A stretch of DNA of 64,000 bases from CAWINX01 sp963702055 (lineage in GTDB: Bacteria > Actinomycetota > Thermoleophilia > Solirubrobacterales > 70-9). Of the stretch, positions 18,212 through 26,714 are shown in pieces. Location: positions 1 to 64,000 of the forward strand of contig OY969702.1 of assembly GCA_963702055.1 (NCBI GenBank), written 5' to 3'. The first letter of the stretch is position 1. Each line of letters begins with the position of its first letter. The notes under the pieces are model-generated. The model was not told the origin of the DNA. It was given only the letters and a program-made list of their open reading frames with translations, and did not search any database. The translations under genes were made by a program, and so were the position numbers.

Positions 18212-18456
18212 TGCGCGATCCCCAGGGTGCCGCGCGGGTCGCCGCTGTGCTCGGCCAGGTCCTCGAGGGCGGCGATCTGCCGCTCGCCCTCGAGGCGGGC
18301 GGGGTGGTCGGCCGGCAGCGGCTCGATCAGCCGTCGCACCCGGTTGCGAACCTGGAGGGCGAAGTGGGGGGTGGAGGCGCCGGCGAGGGCGCGGATGTCC
18401 TCGGCGGTGATCTCCTGAGCCTGCGCGAGCAGCTCCGGGCGCTCGGCCTCACTCAC
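18208..18456 (-). CDS. small helical protein of unknown function in a coupled operon
   Basis: This 82-residue protein is charged and predicted all-helical, with no cysteines and no signal. It is not recognised. Both ends are fused to its neighbours by four-base overlaps: GTG 18456 shares GTGA with the stop of the cell-wall protein, and its own stop shares ATGA with the start of the metallo-hydrolase. That tight packing is strong evidence that it is a real gene and argues for stoichiometric production. Confidence 0.78.
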   Translation of the reverse strand: MSEAERPELLAQAQEITAEDIRALAGASTPHFALQVRNRVRRLIEPLPADHPARLEGERQIAALEDLAEHSGDPRGTLGIAH

Positions 18457-19775
18457 GGCCGGCCGCCGATCTTGGTCAGCTCCGCCAGGTTGTCGATTTC
18501 GGCCTGCTGGTTCACGTCGATCGCCTCCTGGTCTCCGATTACCCACACGTGGTTGTAGAAGGCGCGCGTCGGGTCGGTGGTGTAGCCCGGCTTGACGTCG
18601 AGCAGGTACCCGCGCAGCGCAGCGGGGAGCGTATCGGCGCTGTCGGTGAGCAGCAACGGCCCCCAGGTCCCGGATGCCGAGAGGGGCGCCGCGGCGGCGG
18701 CGTCGAGTGGCGAGTTGTCGCGGGCGACGACGAAGCCGTGTCCGGGGTCGTTGACGTTCCAGCCGAAGCCGCCGCCGGAGTGGCGAGCGAGGGCGATCGC
18801 GTTGGCGACGGGGTTCGAGCCGGAGACGCGATGTGGCTTTGCGCCGGCCTTCGCGATCTGCTTGAGCACGCCGCCCGAAACCGCGGTCGGCGGGCCGAGG
18901 ACGTAGGCCGGCACGCCGTGGAGCTGCTTCAGCGCCGCCGCGGTCGGCTGCGGCAGGCGGTTGGCGTCGGTGAAGAGGACCGGGTCGCCGGAGCGGGCCG
19001 CCCAGGCTGCCGCCGGCATCGCGAAGCCGGGCTTGCCGGAGGGCGCGATCACGACGTGTGCGGGAGGGGAGCCGGCAAGGCGCTCGCGCAGCGCGGCAAT
19101 TCGGGCCGCGAGCGCGGCCGGCGTCGTTGCATTCACCCTCGCCGCCTTTCCGACGCCGCCGGGCTCCGCCACGTTGCCGACGAGGAACGCCTGGGCCCCG
19201 CCGGTCGCATCGGAGCCCTGCGGGTCGAGCGCCGCGAAGGCCTCGGCGCTGGGCTCGGGAAGCCCGTCGGCGCCGGCGAAGAGGATCGGCGCGCCGACCG
19301 GCGCCGCCATCAGCACCGAGGCGGCGATCGCGCCCTGCCAGTCGTCCTCGCCGACCAGGGTCACGGCGGCGGGCCGCTGTGCGGGAGTCGTGGAAGGGAA
19401 GGTGGCGAGCGCCACCCCCGCCGCGTTGGAGGCCGGGCCCGATCCCCCCACCCGCGTCGTGTTTTTGGTCGCGAAGGCGGGGTAGCCGAGTTGGCTCGCG
19501 GTTTGCGAGGCGGGCGCTGCCGCCTTCGGGGTTGTGCTGACCGGGGCGGGCGTCCCCGTCGGGGAGCCTCCGTGCTTGCCGCCGACGACGGCCGCGACGA
19601 GGAAGACGATCGCGACCACAACGGTTGCGGCGATCACCTTCAATGCGCCGGGAATCGGTTTGCGTTGCCGTGGGGGACGGGGAGCCTTCGGAGCCTTCCT
19701 TGCCGTTTCTTTTGGCGGTCTCGGGAGGGGCTCCGTCGGCGGAACCTCGGCATTGATGGGTCGGTTTCCGGCCAA
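18453..19775 (-). CDS. membrane-anchored cell-wall-binding repeat 2 protein
   Basis: The 440-residue protein has a basic, proline-rich cytoplasmic N-terminus (about 1-45) and one membrane helix (about 46-68, VIAATVVVAIVFLVAAVV). A linker follows, then three cell-wall-binding repeat 2-like modules (about 95-430), recognisable by repeated AAPVGAPILFAGADGLP, SGDPVLFTDANRLPQ and GPLLLTDSADTLP units. The start is TTG 19775: no ATG or GTG is better placed, and TAGCGT ends 7 bases before it. It heads an operon with an 82-residue protein and a metallo-hydrolase. A role in envelope organisation is inferred from the domain only. Confidence 0.82.
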   Translation of the reverse strand: MAGNRPINAEVPPTEPLPRPPKETARKAPKAPRPPRQRKPIPGALKVIAATVVVAIVFLVAAVVGGKHGGSPTGTPAPVSTTPKAAAPASQTASQLGYPAFATKNTTRVGGSGPASNAAGVALATFPSTTPAQRPAAVTLVGEDDWQGAIAASVLMAAPVGAPILFAGADGLPEPSAEAFAALDPQGSDATGGAQAFLVGNVAEPGGVGKAARVNATTPAALAARIAALRERLAGSPPAHVVIAPSGKPGFAMPAAAWAARSGDPVLFTDANRLPQPTAAALKQLHGVPAYVLGPPTAVSGGVLKQIAKAGAKPHRVSGSNPVANAIALARHSGGGFGWNVNDPGHGFVVARDNSPLDAAAAAPLSASGTWGPLLLTDSADTLPAALRGYLLDVKPGYTTDPTRAFYNHVWVIGDQEAIDVNQQAEIDNLAELTKIGGRP

Positions 19776-19782
19776 GGGAGCA

Positions 19783-19788
19783 ACGCTA
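19783..19788 (-). promoter_or_regulatory. -10 element TAGCGT before a leaderless TTG start
   Basis: On the minus strand TAGCGT ends 7 bases before TTG 19775. Leaderless translation from TTG is unusual. Confidence 0.45.
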
Positions 19789-19832
19789 CACGCGCCTTGC
19801 CGGCCGACCTGTTCAGATAAGGTTCAGGAATT

Positions 19833-19854
19833 GGTTGACTGACCAGTCAATCGG
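19833..19854. promoter_or_regulatory. TetR-type operator, copy 2 (acyl-CoA dehydrogenase promoter)
   Basis: The sequence ggttgactgaccagtcaatcgg forms a near-perfect inverted repeat RTTGACT-GACC-AGTCAAY. It shares 15 consecutive bases with copy 1 at 10429-10450. It lies 45 bases before ATG 19900 and overlaps a TTGACT that could be a -35. Confidence 0.72.
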
Positions 19855-19899
19855 TTTCCCGACACCCCGCGCAGCGCGCGGCGATCCCTAGGGGGCTTG

Positions 19900-21177
19900 A
19901 TGGATTTCGCACTCAACGAGGAGCAGCTGGAGCACAAAGAGCGCTGCCGGACCTTTGCCCGCGAGGTGATCCGCCCCGCGGCGCGCAAGCACGACGAGGA
20001 GGAGAGCACTCCCTGGGAGGTCATCAGGGAGGCACGCAAGCAGGGCTTTCAGGGCCTTGAGGCGATCCAGCGCTCGGCCTCCGACGCCGACGGCCAGATG
20101 CAGGTGATCTCGGCGGAGGAGATGCATTGGGGCTGCGCGGGCATCGCCCTGGCGATCGCCGGCTCAGGCCTCGCCGCGGCCGGCATCGCCGCTTCGGGGA
20201 CCCCCGAGCAGATCGGCCGGTGGGTGCCCGAGTGCTTCGGCATGGGCGACGAGATCAAGCTCGGCGCCTACGCGGTCACCGAGCCACAGGCCGGCTCCGA
20301 TGTCAAGAGCCTGAAGACGACCGCGAAGCGCGACGGCGACGAGTGGGTGCTCAACGGCACCAAGGTCTTCATCACCAACGGCGGCATCGCCGACGTCCAC
20401 GTGGTCGTCGCCACCGTCGACCCGGCGCTGGGGACCCGCGGGCAGGCCTCCTTCGTCGTCGGCAAGGGCACGCCCGGGCTCAGCCAGGGCAACAAGGAGA
20501 CGAAGCTCGGCATCCGCGCTTCCCACACCGCCGAGGTGATCCTCGAGGACTGCCGCGTCCCGGGGGAGAACCTGCTCGGCGGCGATGAGAAGCTCGCCAG
20601 GAAGCTGGAGCGCGCCCGCTCGGGCCAGAAGTCACGCTCGGCCGATGCGCTCGCCACCTTCGAGATAACCCGACCGCTGGTCGGCGCCTCGGCGCTCGGC
20701 ATCGCCCAGGCCGCCTACGAGTGGACCCTCGAGTACCTCGACGGTCAGTCCGAAGGTGGCAAGCCGATGCTCCAGCACCAGCGGATCCAGCAGACGCTCG
20801 CCGATGTCGCGACCGAGATCGAGGCCGCTCGTCTGCTCGTCCAGCGCGCCGCCTGGATGGGTCGCAACGGCGTGCCGATGACCGGCGGCCAGGGCTCGAT
20901 GTCGAAGCTGAAGGCCGGTGACGTGACGATGTGGGCGACCACGACGCTGATGGATCTGGTCGGCCCCTACGCCTGGAGCACCGAGTGCCCGTTGGAGAAG
21001 TTCTTCCGCGACGCGAAGATCTACCAACTGTTCGAGGGTACGGCGGAAATCCAGCGCATGGTGATCTCCCGGATGCAGGCGCGCGAGTACGCCGACCGCC
21101 TCGCCTACGGAGCCGAGGTTGCGGCGGCCGCGATGAACGGCAGCGAGTCGCAGGCGAAGGAGCCGGTTCCGGCGTAA
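19900..21177 (+). CDS. acyl-CoA dehydrogenase
   Basis: This 425-residue dehydrogenase shows the classical catalytic pattern. YAVTEPQAGSDVKSLKT binds the flavin and substrate, WVLNGTKVFITNGG lies in the beta domain, and the C-terminal IYQLFEGTAEIQRMVISRM carries the usual catalytic glutamate. It has a C-terminal extension of about 25 residues. ATG 19900 is chosen over TTG 19897; AGGGGG lies 5 to 10 bases upstream. It oxidises acyl-CoA to enoyl-CoA and would feed the thiolase and hydroxyacyl-CoA dehydrogenase at 9.5-11.7 kb, with which it shares the upstream operator. Chain-length specificity is unknown. Confidence 0.94.
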   Translation: MDFALNEEQLEHKERCRTFAREVIRPAARKHDEEESTPWEVIREARKQGFQGLEAIQRSASDADGQMQVISAEEMHWGCAGIALAIAGSGLAAAGIAASGTPEQIGRWVPECFGMGDEIKLGAYAVTEPQAGSDVKSLKTTAKRDGDEWVLNGTKVFITNGGIADVHVVVATVDPALGTRGQASFVVGKGTPGLSQGNKETKLGIRASHTAEVILEDCRVPGENLLGGDEKLARKLERARSGQKSRSADALATFEITRPLVGASALGIAQAAYEWTLEYLDGQSEGGKPMLQHQRIQQTLADVATEIEAARLLVQRAAWMGRNGVPMTGGQGSMSKLKAGDVTMWATTTLMDLVGPYAWSTECPLEKFFRDAKIYQLFEGTAEIQRMVISRMQAREYADRLAYGAEVAAAAMNGSESQAKEPVPA

Positions 21178-21186
21178 CTCGGTCCT

Positions 21187-22113
21187 ATGCTCGTGGGCGT
21201 GCATTCCCACGCCCACGAGCTGGACGCGCGGCGCGGCGACAGCCGCCGCCGCATGTGGTGGGCGCTGGCGATCAACGCCGCGATGCTGGCGGTGGAGGCC
21301 GTCGGCGGGTTCCTCACCGGCTCGCTCGCGGTCCTCGCCGACGCCGGCCACCTGCTCTCCGACGTCGGCTCGATCGCCCTCGCCCTCGCCGCCGCGAGCC
21401 TCGCCGGCAGGCCGGCGGGTGGGCGGCGCACCTTCGGCTACCAGCGCTCCGAGGTCCTCGCCGCGCTCGTCAACGGCCTGCTCCTGGTTGCGGTGGGCGT
21501 GGGAGTCGCGGTCGCGGCGATCGGGCGACTCGGCGACCCGCCGAGCATCGACGGCGCCGGGGTGCTCGTGCTCGGCTTCCTCGGCTTGGCAGGGAACCTC
21601 GCGGCCGTCCTGGTGCTGGCCCGCGGACAGCGTGAGGACGTCAACCTCGAAGGGGTGCTGCGGCACAGTGCCGCCGATGCCCTCGGCTCGCTGGGGGTAC
21701 TCGTCGCCGGCGCCGTCGTCTTGGCCGGGGGATCGCCGATCGTCGACCCGATCGTCGGGTTGCTGATCGCCTGCCTGATCGTCGCCTCTTCCTGGCGGTT
21801 GATCGCAGAGCCCTTCAACGTGCTGATGGAGGCGGCGCCGGCCGATCTCGACGTCAACGCGATCGGCGCGGCAATCTGCTCGGTCGACCACGTCCGCGCC
21901 GTCCACGACCTCCACGTCTGGACGGTGACCGCGGGCTTCGGCGCGCTCGCCGCCCACGTGGTCGCGGCCAAGGGCTCGGATCGTGACCTGACTCGCCGCC
22001 GCCTCGAAGTGATGCTGGGGGAGAGGTTCGGCATCGACCACACGACGCTGCAGATGGAGGAAGAGGCCGAAAACGCCCTCCTCACAGTCGAGAACGTACC
22101 CCGCGAAGGCTGA
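21187..22113 (+). CDS. cation diffusion facilitator (CzcD/ZitB-like Zn2+/Co2+ exporter)
   Basis: The 308-residue protein starts with a histidine-rich leader (VHSHAHEL) and has six membrane helices (about 22-205). The paired transport-site motifs are HLLSD (helix 2) and HSAAD (helix 5), giving the HxxxD/HxxxD site typical of Zn2+-preferring members. A cytoplasmic ferredoxin-like domain (about 210-300) contains VHDLHVWTVTAG. Codons 2-11 form a perfect 12-bp hairpin. It starts 9 bases after the acyl-CoA dehydrogenase stop and may be transcribed with it, although the functions are unrelated. Confidence 0.93.
   Translation: MLVGVHSHAHELDARRGDSRRRMWWALAINAAMLAVEAVGGFLTGSLAVLADAGHLLSDVGSIALALAAASLAGRPAGGRRTFGYQRSEVLAALVNGLLLVAVGVGVAVAAIGRLGDPPSIDGAGVLVLGFLGLAGNLAAVLVLARGQREDVNLEGVLRHSAADALGSLGVLVAGAVVLAGGSPIVDPIVGLLIACLIVASSWRLIAEPFNVLMEAAPADLDVNAIGAAICSVDHVRAVHDLHVWTVTAGFGALAAHVVAAKGSDRDLTRRRLEVMLGERFGIDHTTLQMEEEAENALLTVENVPREG
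21190..21219 (+). promoter_or_regulatory. perfect hairpin over codons 2-11 of the CDF gene
   Basis: ctcgtgggcgtg (21190-21201) and cacgcccacgag (21208-21219) form a 12-bp perfect stem with a 6-base loop directly after ATG 21187. The hairpin would hinder ribosome loading. There is no U-run, so it is not a standard terminator. Confidence 0.6.
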
Positions 22114-22168
22114 TCGCAAGGGGGATTGCACCCGGTTCCACCTCTGTGGGCCGGCGCCGGCGCTCGGC

Positions 22169-22174
22169 TAGCCT
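22169..22174 (+). promoter_or_regulatory. -10 element TAGCCT for the M23 peptidase gene
   Basis: TAGCCT ends 7 bases before ATG 22182 and no ribosome site is present. Confidence 0.45.
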
Positions 22175-22181
22175 CGCTCCA

Positions 22182-23360
22182 ATGTTCAAGGCTCGCCTCG
22201 CTGTGGCGGCGCTCGGCGTGCTGCTCGTCTCCGCCGCCGCCGCGCCCGCCCAGGACCTTCAGTCCCAACTCGACGCCAAGCAGGCCAAGCTCTCCAAGGT
22301 GCAGGAGCGCCGTGGCGTGCTGACGACGACGATCTCGCGCTACGGCGAGCGGATTGGTCGCCTCACCACCGAGGTCGCGCAGCTACGCGACCAAGAGGCC
22401 GGTGTCCGCGCTCGACTCGCCGTCAAGCAGGCGGAGCTGAACCGTGCGATGGCGGAATTGGACGTCGCGAAGGCTCACCTGGCGACGATGCGCGCGCATC
22501 TGAAGCGGGCACTCGTGGCGCTCCGCGAGCACCTTGTGGCGATTTATGAGACGGGCTCGCCGGACGTTCTCAGCGTAATCGTCGGCTCCAACGGCTACGA
22601 CGATCTGGTCAACCGCACCGAGTACCTCAACCGGATTCGCGGCATGGACGATGCGGTCGTCGGCCGGGTGCGGGAGCTGCGCAACGAGGTTCGAAACACG
22701 GTGGACCGCCTGCGCGCCTCGAAGGATCGGATCAAAGCCGCCCGCGACTCGATTGCCGCCCAGGAGCAGGCGCTGGCGAGCGCCCGCGCCGCCGTCCAGA
22801 GTCGCCACTCGGCGCTGGTCGCCGCCCGCGGAAAGCGCCTGGCGGCGCTCGCCAAGATCAAGGTGCACGAGCAGGAGCTGGACGGCTCGGTCGCCGCGAT
22901 CCAGGGGAAGATCGCCGCCCAGCTGACCGGGACCTCGTTCGCGCCGCTGCCGGCAGGGCCGATCCGCAACGGCTCCGGGCAGTTCATCTGGCCGGTCAAC
23001 GGCCCGGTCGTCTCCGGCTTCGGGCCGCGCACGATCAACGGCCACTACGAGTACCACCCGGGAATCGACATCGCGGTTCCCAGCGGCACCCCGATCCGCG
23101 CTGCCGCGGCGGGGACGGTGGCCTTCACGGAGCCGGAGTCTTCGAGCGGCGGCTACGGCAACTACACCTGCATCGACCACGGCGGCGGCCTCTCCACCTG
23201 TTACGCGCATCAGGAGACCTTCGCGGTCACCGCCGGCCAGCACGTCTCCCAGGGCCAGGTGATCGGCTACAGCGACTGCACCGGCTACTGCTTCGGCCCC
23301 CACGTGCATTTTGAGGTGCGGGTCAACGGGTCGGTGACCGACCCGATGGGATACCTCTAA
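22182..23360 (+). CDS. secreted M23 (LytM) peptidase with coiled coil
   Basis: The 392-residue protein has a Sec signal (about 1-23, cleavage after AAAAPA) and a long coiled coil (about 24-255). The C-terminal LytM domain (about 270-392) has its zinc ligands in HPGIDIA and HVHFEV, plus the CYAHQE histidine. Four cysteines (CIDH, CYAH, CTGYC) may form disulfides. The layout is that of EnvC/RipA-like envelope hydrolases or their activators, and both zinc motifs are intact, so it is probably active on peptidoglycan cross-links. Confidence 0.92.
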   Translation: MFKARLAVAALGVLLVSAAAAPAQDLQSQLDAKQAKLSKVQERRGVLTTTISRYGERIGRLTTEVAQLRDQEAGVRARLAVKQAELNRAMAELDVAKAHLATMRAHLKRALVALREHLVAIYETGSPDVLSVIVGSNGYDDLVNRTEYLNRIRGMDDAVVGRVRELRNEVRNTVDRLRASKDRIKAARDSIAAQEQALASARAAVQSRHSALVAARGKRLAALAKIKVHEQELDGSVAAIQGKIAAQLTGTSFAPLPAGPIRNGSGQFIWPVNGPVVSGFGPRTINGHYEYHPGIDIAVPSGTPIRAAAAGTVAFTEPESSSGGYGNYTCIDHGGGLSTCYAHQETFAVTAGQHVSQGQVIGYSDCTGYCFGPHVHFEVRVNGSVTDPMGYL

Positions 23361-23431
23361 CGATCGCCCAACCGGTCTCAGGGTCGCTACCCTGAGTAGG
23401 CTGGACCGAATCAACCGTACGGAGGCGAGGG

Positions 23432-24070
23432 ATGATTCGCCAGGCTCATGCCTATCTGGTGGGCGCAGCGTCGGGCACCGCGCTGATCGCGGCGGCGATC
23501 GTCGTCTTCGTCCTGCTCGTCTCCGTCCAGGTCTTCCGGGACTGGCCGGTCTCGAGCTTCGCCGGCGGTTCCGATCAGTCCAGCTCTTCGCTGACCAGCG
23601 GGCAGACCCCTTCACCGGGGAGCGCGACCGCCGCGGGGAGTGCGACTTCGATCCGGAGTCGGAGCGGCGGAGGCGGCTCCAAAGCCGCTGCGACGTCGAC
23701 GTCGGGCACGGTCTCGGGACAGAACGGGGGATCCGCCGACAACGCGACAACGGCTGACTCCCCGGTGGGCTCGACCGGCGGCGGGAGTTCCGGAGGCGGC
23801 GCCTCGTCGACCGGCTCCTCTTCAGGCGGCGGCTCCGGGTCGGCCTCGGGCGGCAGCGGCAACTCCCCCTCGTCGACGGTCGCCGACACGGTCAACGGCG
23901 CCGTCAACCAGGTCGATCAGGGCGCGCTCGGCGGCGCCCTCCAGGGAGCGGGGGTCACCGACGTCACCCAGGGCGTCGTCAACGGCGTCGCCGGCCCCGA
24001 CTCGGCGGTCGGCCAGGCGGTCGACAAAGCGGCGGGCGCGGTCGGCGGCTTGCTGGGCGGCCACCACTAG
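23432..24070 (+). CDS. Ser/Gly-rich membrane-anchored protein of unknown function
   Basis: The 212-residue protein has one membrane helix (about 12-34) and a low-complexity Ser/Gly/Thr-rich extracytoplasmic region (about 45-150). A more ordered Ala/Gly/Val tail follows, with repeats of the type VNGAV, VVNGVAG and DKAAGAVGGLLGG. Such linkers usually span the cell wall. GGAGG lies 10 bases before ATG 23432, and TAGGCT at 23397-23402 may be the -10. It lies 71 bases after the M23 peptidase, so an envelope role is likely, but no family is recognised. Confidence 0.75.
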   Translation: MIRQAHAYLVGAASGTALIAAAIVVFVLLVSVQVFRDWPVSSFAGGSDQSSSSLTSGQTPSPGSATAAGSATSIRSRSGGGGSKAAATSTSGTVSGQNGGSADNATTADSPVGSTGGGSSGGGASSTGSSSGGGSGSASGGSGNSPSSTVADTVNGAVNQVDQGALGGALQGAGVTDVTQGVVNGVAGPDSAVGQAVDKAAGAVGGLLGGHH

Positions 24071-24107
24071 CCGAGGGTTCGTCCCCAACCGTCACAATGC
24101 CCGTCCA

Positions 24108-25427
24108 ATGGCGGACCCACGTGCACAATCAGGCCCGAGTGCCCTGGTCGGCGACCCGATCGAGGGCTCGGCGGTGTTCCCAACCGGCGCTCGCGTAAAC
24201 GACCGTGGTCACCTGGAGGTGGCCGGCTGCGACCTGGTCGACCTCGTCGCCGAGCACGGCAGCCCCGCCTACATCTACGCCGAAGAGGAGATGCGCGCCC
24301 GCGCCCGCGCCTACCGCGAGGCGTTCGAGCGGCGCGACGCCGACTTCGAAGTCCTCTTCGCCAGTAAGTCCTTCCCCTGCACCGCCGCCTACGGGCTCTT
24401 CGCCGAGGAGGGGCTGTCGGTCGACGTCGCCTCCGGCGGTGAGCTGCACATGGCGCTGCGCGCCGGATTCGACCCGGCGCGCATCCACATGCACGGCAAT
24501 AACAAGACCGACGAGGAGATCCTCTTCGCGGCGCGATCGGGCGTCGGCCACCTGATCCTCGACTCCTTCGACGAGATCGACCGCTGCGAGCGCCTGCTCG
24601 ACGCGCCTCAGCAGGTGCTGATCCGGGTCACGCCCGGAATCAAGCCCTCCACCCACGACTACATCCAAACCGGCCAGCTCGACTCCAAGTTCGGGTTCGG
24701 GCTGGAGGACGGCCTGGCGGCGCGGGCGATCGAACGGATCCTCTCCTCGAAAGTCCTCGACCTGGTTGGGCTGCACGCCCACATCGGCTCCCAGATCTTC
24801 GAGCTGGAGCCCTACACGCTGGCGATCGAGGCGATCGGGAAGATGGCCGGGGACTGGTGCCGGATCGTCAACGTCGGTGGCGGACTGGGCATCGCATACA
24901 CGGCCGAGGACGAGCCACCCTCGATCGACGCCTACGTCGACGTCAAGGTGCGCGGCGTGCGCGAGGTCTTCGGCGAGGGAGTGAAGATCCTGGTCGAGCC
25001 GGGCCGCTCGCTGGTCGGCAACGCCGGCCTCACCGCCTACCGGGTGGGGACGATCAAGGAGATCCCCGGCGTCCGCACCTATGTCGCGGTCGACGGCGGC
25101 ATGTCCGACAACATGCGGCCGATGCTCTACGGGTCGCGCTACGAGGCGCTGATCGCCGACCGGGCCGCCGCCGCGCCCGACACCCTGGTGACGATCGCCG
25201 GGATGCACTGCGAGTCCGGCGACATCCTGGTCCGCGACGCGATGCTGGCCGAGCCGGCGGTCGGCGACGTGCTCGTCACCCCGGCGACCGGCGCCTACGG
25301 GCACGCGATGGCGAGCAACTACAACGGCGCGACGAGGCCGCCGGTGATCTTCTGCCGTGACGGCGAGGCGCGGGTCGTGGTGCGCCGTGAGACCTACGAG
25401 GATTTGACTGCGCGTGATGAGTCCTGA
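24108..25427 (+). CDS. lysA: diaminopimelate decarboxylase
   Basis: The 439-residue protein is a fold-III PLP decarboxylase. LFASKSFPC carries the lysine that binds PLP. GLHAHIGSQ, NVGGGLGI and EPGRSLVGNAG bind the phosphate and substrate, and CESGDIL supplies the active-site cysteine of the dimer partner. It converts meso-diaminopimelate to lysine, the last step of lysine synthesis. It leads the aspartate-family operon lysA-hom-thrC-thrB, and its stop overlaps the hom start. ATG 24108 gives a usual length; cacaat 9 bases upstream is a weak -10 candidate. Confidence 0.95.
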   Translation: MADPRAQSGPSALVGDPIEGSAVFPTGARVNDRGHLEVAGCDLVDLVAEHGSPAYIYAEEEMRARARAYREAFERRDADFEVLFASKSFPCTAAYGLFAEEGLSVDVASGGELHMALRAGFDPARIHMHGNNKTDEEILFAARSGVGHLILDSFDEIDRCERLLDAPQQVLIRVTPGIKPSTHDYIQTGQLDSKFGFGLEDGLAARAIERILSSKVLDLVGLHAHIGSQIFELEPYTLAIEAIGKMAGDWCRIVNVGGGLGIAYTAEDEPPSIDAYVDVKVRGVREVFGEGVKILVEPGRSLVGNAGLTAYRVGTIKEIPGVRTYVAVDGGMSDNMRPMLYGSRYEALIADRAAAAPDTLVTIAGMHCESGDILVRDAMLAEPAVGDVLVTPATGAYGHAMASNYNGATRPPVIFCRDGEARVVVRRETYEDLTARDES

Positions 25428-26643
25428 ACCGGTTCGCATCGGGCTGCTGGGACGCGGCACGGTCGGCGGCGCCTTCGCCGACCTGCTTGCCGAGCGCGCC
25501 GCCGCGGTCGAGGCGGCGACCGGGCGGGCGCCCGAGATCTCCGGCGTCCTCACCCGCGAGGAGGGGGACTTCGGCGCGATCCTCGAGCGCTCCGACCTCG
25601 TCGTCGAGCTGATCGGGGGAACCGACCCGGCGCGCCAGTACGTGATCGACGCGCTGCGAGCCGGGCGGCCTGTCGTCACCGCCAACAAGCAGCTGCTCGC
25701 CCAGCACGGCGACGAGCTCTTCGGGGTGGCCCGCGAGGCCGGGGTGCAGCTGCGCTTCGAGGCCGCGGTCGCCGGCGTCATCCCGATCGTCCGCACGATC
25801 CAGGAGGGCTTCGGCGTCACCGAAATATCCAAGGTCTTCGGCATCGTCAATGGCACCACCAACTTCATCCTCAGCGAGATGGCCGCGACTGGCGCCGCCT
25901 ACGAGGACGCCCTGGCCCGCGCCCAGGAGCTGGGCTATGCCGAGGCCGACCCGACCGACGACGTCAACGGCGCCGACGCGGCGGCAAAGATGGCGATCCT
26001 CGCCCGGCTCGCCTTCCACACGCCGGTCACCCTCTCCGAGGTCGCCTACGAGGGGATCGAGACGATCCAGCCCGACGACCTCGCCTACGCGAAGGAGCTG
26101 GGCCTCTCGCTGAAGCTGCTCGGGGTGGCCGAGCGGCACGAGGGTGGCATCAGCGTTCGCGTCTTCCCCTGCTTCCTCTATCGGGGCCATCCCCTTTCGC
26201 CGGTCGAGGGGCCGTTCAACGCGGTGATGGTCGAGGCGCCGGCGATCACCGAGGTGACGATGTCGGGGCCCGGGGCCGGCGGGGTCCAGACCGCCTCGGC
26301 GGTGCTCGGCGACGTCGTCTCGATCCTCTCCGGCGAGGCTCCGGTCCACGAGCCGCGCGAGTCGCTGCCGATCGTCGCCGACGTGACTTCGTCCTTCTAC
26401 CTGCACTTGGAGGTCGCCGACCAACCCGGGGTGTTGGCGCGGATCGCCCAAGTGCTGGGCGACAACGGGATCTCGGTGAAGAGCGTCGTCCAGCGGGGGA
26501 TCGGCGACGACGCCCGCCTGGTGATGGTGCTGCACGAGTGCCTGGAGTCGCGCTTCGCCGCCGCGGTCGAGCAACTCGGCACACTCGACTTCCTGCGTTC
26601 CGCGCCGCGCTCGATCCGGGTGATCGAAGAAGAGTTCGTCTAA
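25417..26643 (+). CDS. hom: homoserine dehydrogenase
   Basis: This protein of about 408 residues has an N-terminal Rossmann domain (GLLGRGTVGGAF) and TANKQLLAQHG with the conserved lysine. The catalytic domain contains NGTTNFIL and EADPTDDVNGADAAAKMAILA. A C-terminal ACT domain (about 325-400, YLHLEVADQPGVLARIAQVL) is the usual site of threonine feedback inhibition. It reduces aspartate semialdehyde to homoserine. GTG 25414 directly before the ATG could also serve as start; both lie inside the end of lysA. An inverted repeat begins at its stop codon. Confidence 0.95.
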   Translation: MSPEPVRIGLLGRGTVGGAFADLLAERAAAVEAATGRAPEISGVLTREEGDFGAILERSDLVVELIGGTDPARQYVIDALRAGRPVVTANKQLLAQHGDELFGVAREAGVQLRFEAAVAGVIPIVRTIQEGFGVTEISKVFGIVNGTTNFILSEMAATGAAYEDALARAQELGYAEADPTDDVNGADAAAKMAILARLAFHTPVTLSEVAYEGIETIQPDDLAYAKELGLSLKLLGVAERHEGGISVRVFPCFLYRGHPLSPVEGPFNAVMVEAPAITEVTMSGPGAGGVQTASAVLGDVVSILSGEAPVHEPRESLPIVADVTSSFYLHLEVADQPGVLARIAQVLGDNGISVKSVVQRGIGDDARLVMVLHECLESRFAAAVEQLGTLDFLRSAPRSIRVIEEEFV

Positions 26644-26702
26644 TCGCGCATGCGGAGCAAGCGTCGAAATCTGATTATTCGCGCAGCGGAGCATGCGCGA
26701 TT
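26642..26702. promoter_or_regulatory. hom-thrC intergenic stem-loop
   Basis: aatcgcgcatgc (26642-26653) and gcatgcgcgatt (26691-26702) are perfectly complementary over 12 bp and enclose 37 bases. The left arm overlaps the hom stop codon, and the right arm ends three bases before the AAAGG ribosome site of thrC. There is no following U-run, so attenuation of thrC translation or an RNA processing site fits better than termination. Confidence 0.6.
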
Positions 26703-26714
26703 CCAAAGGTATGT

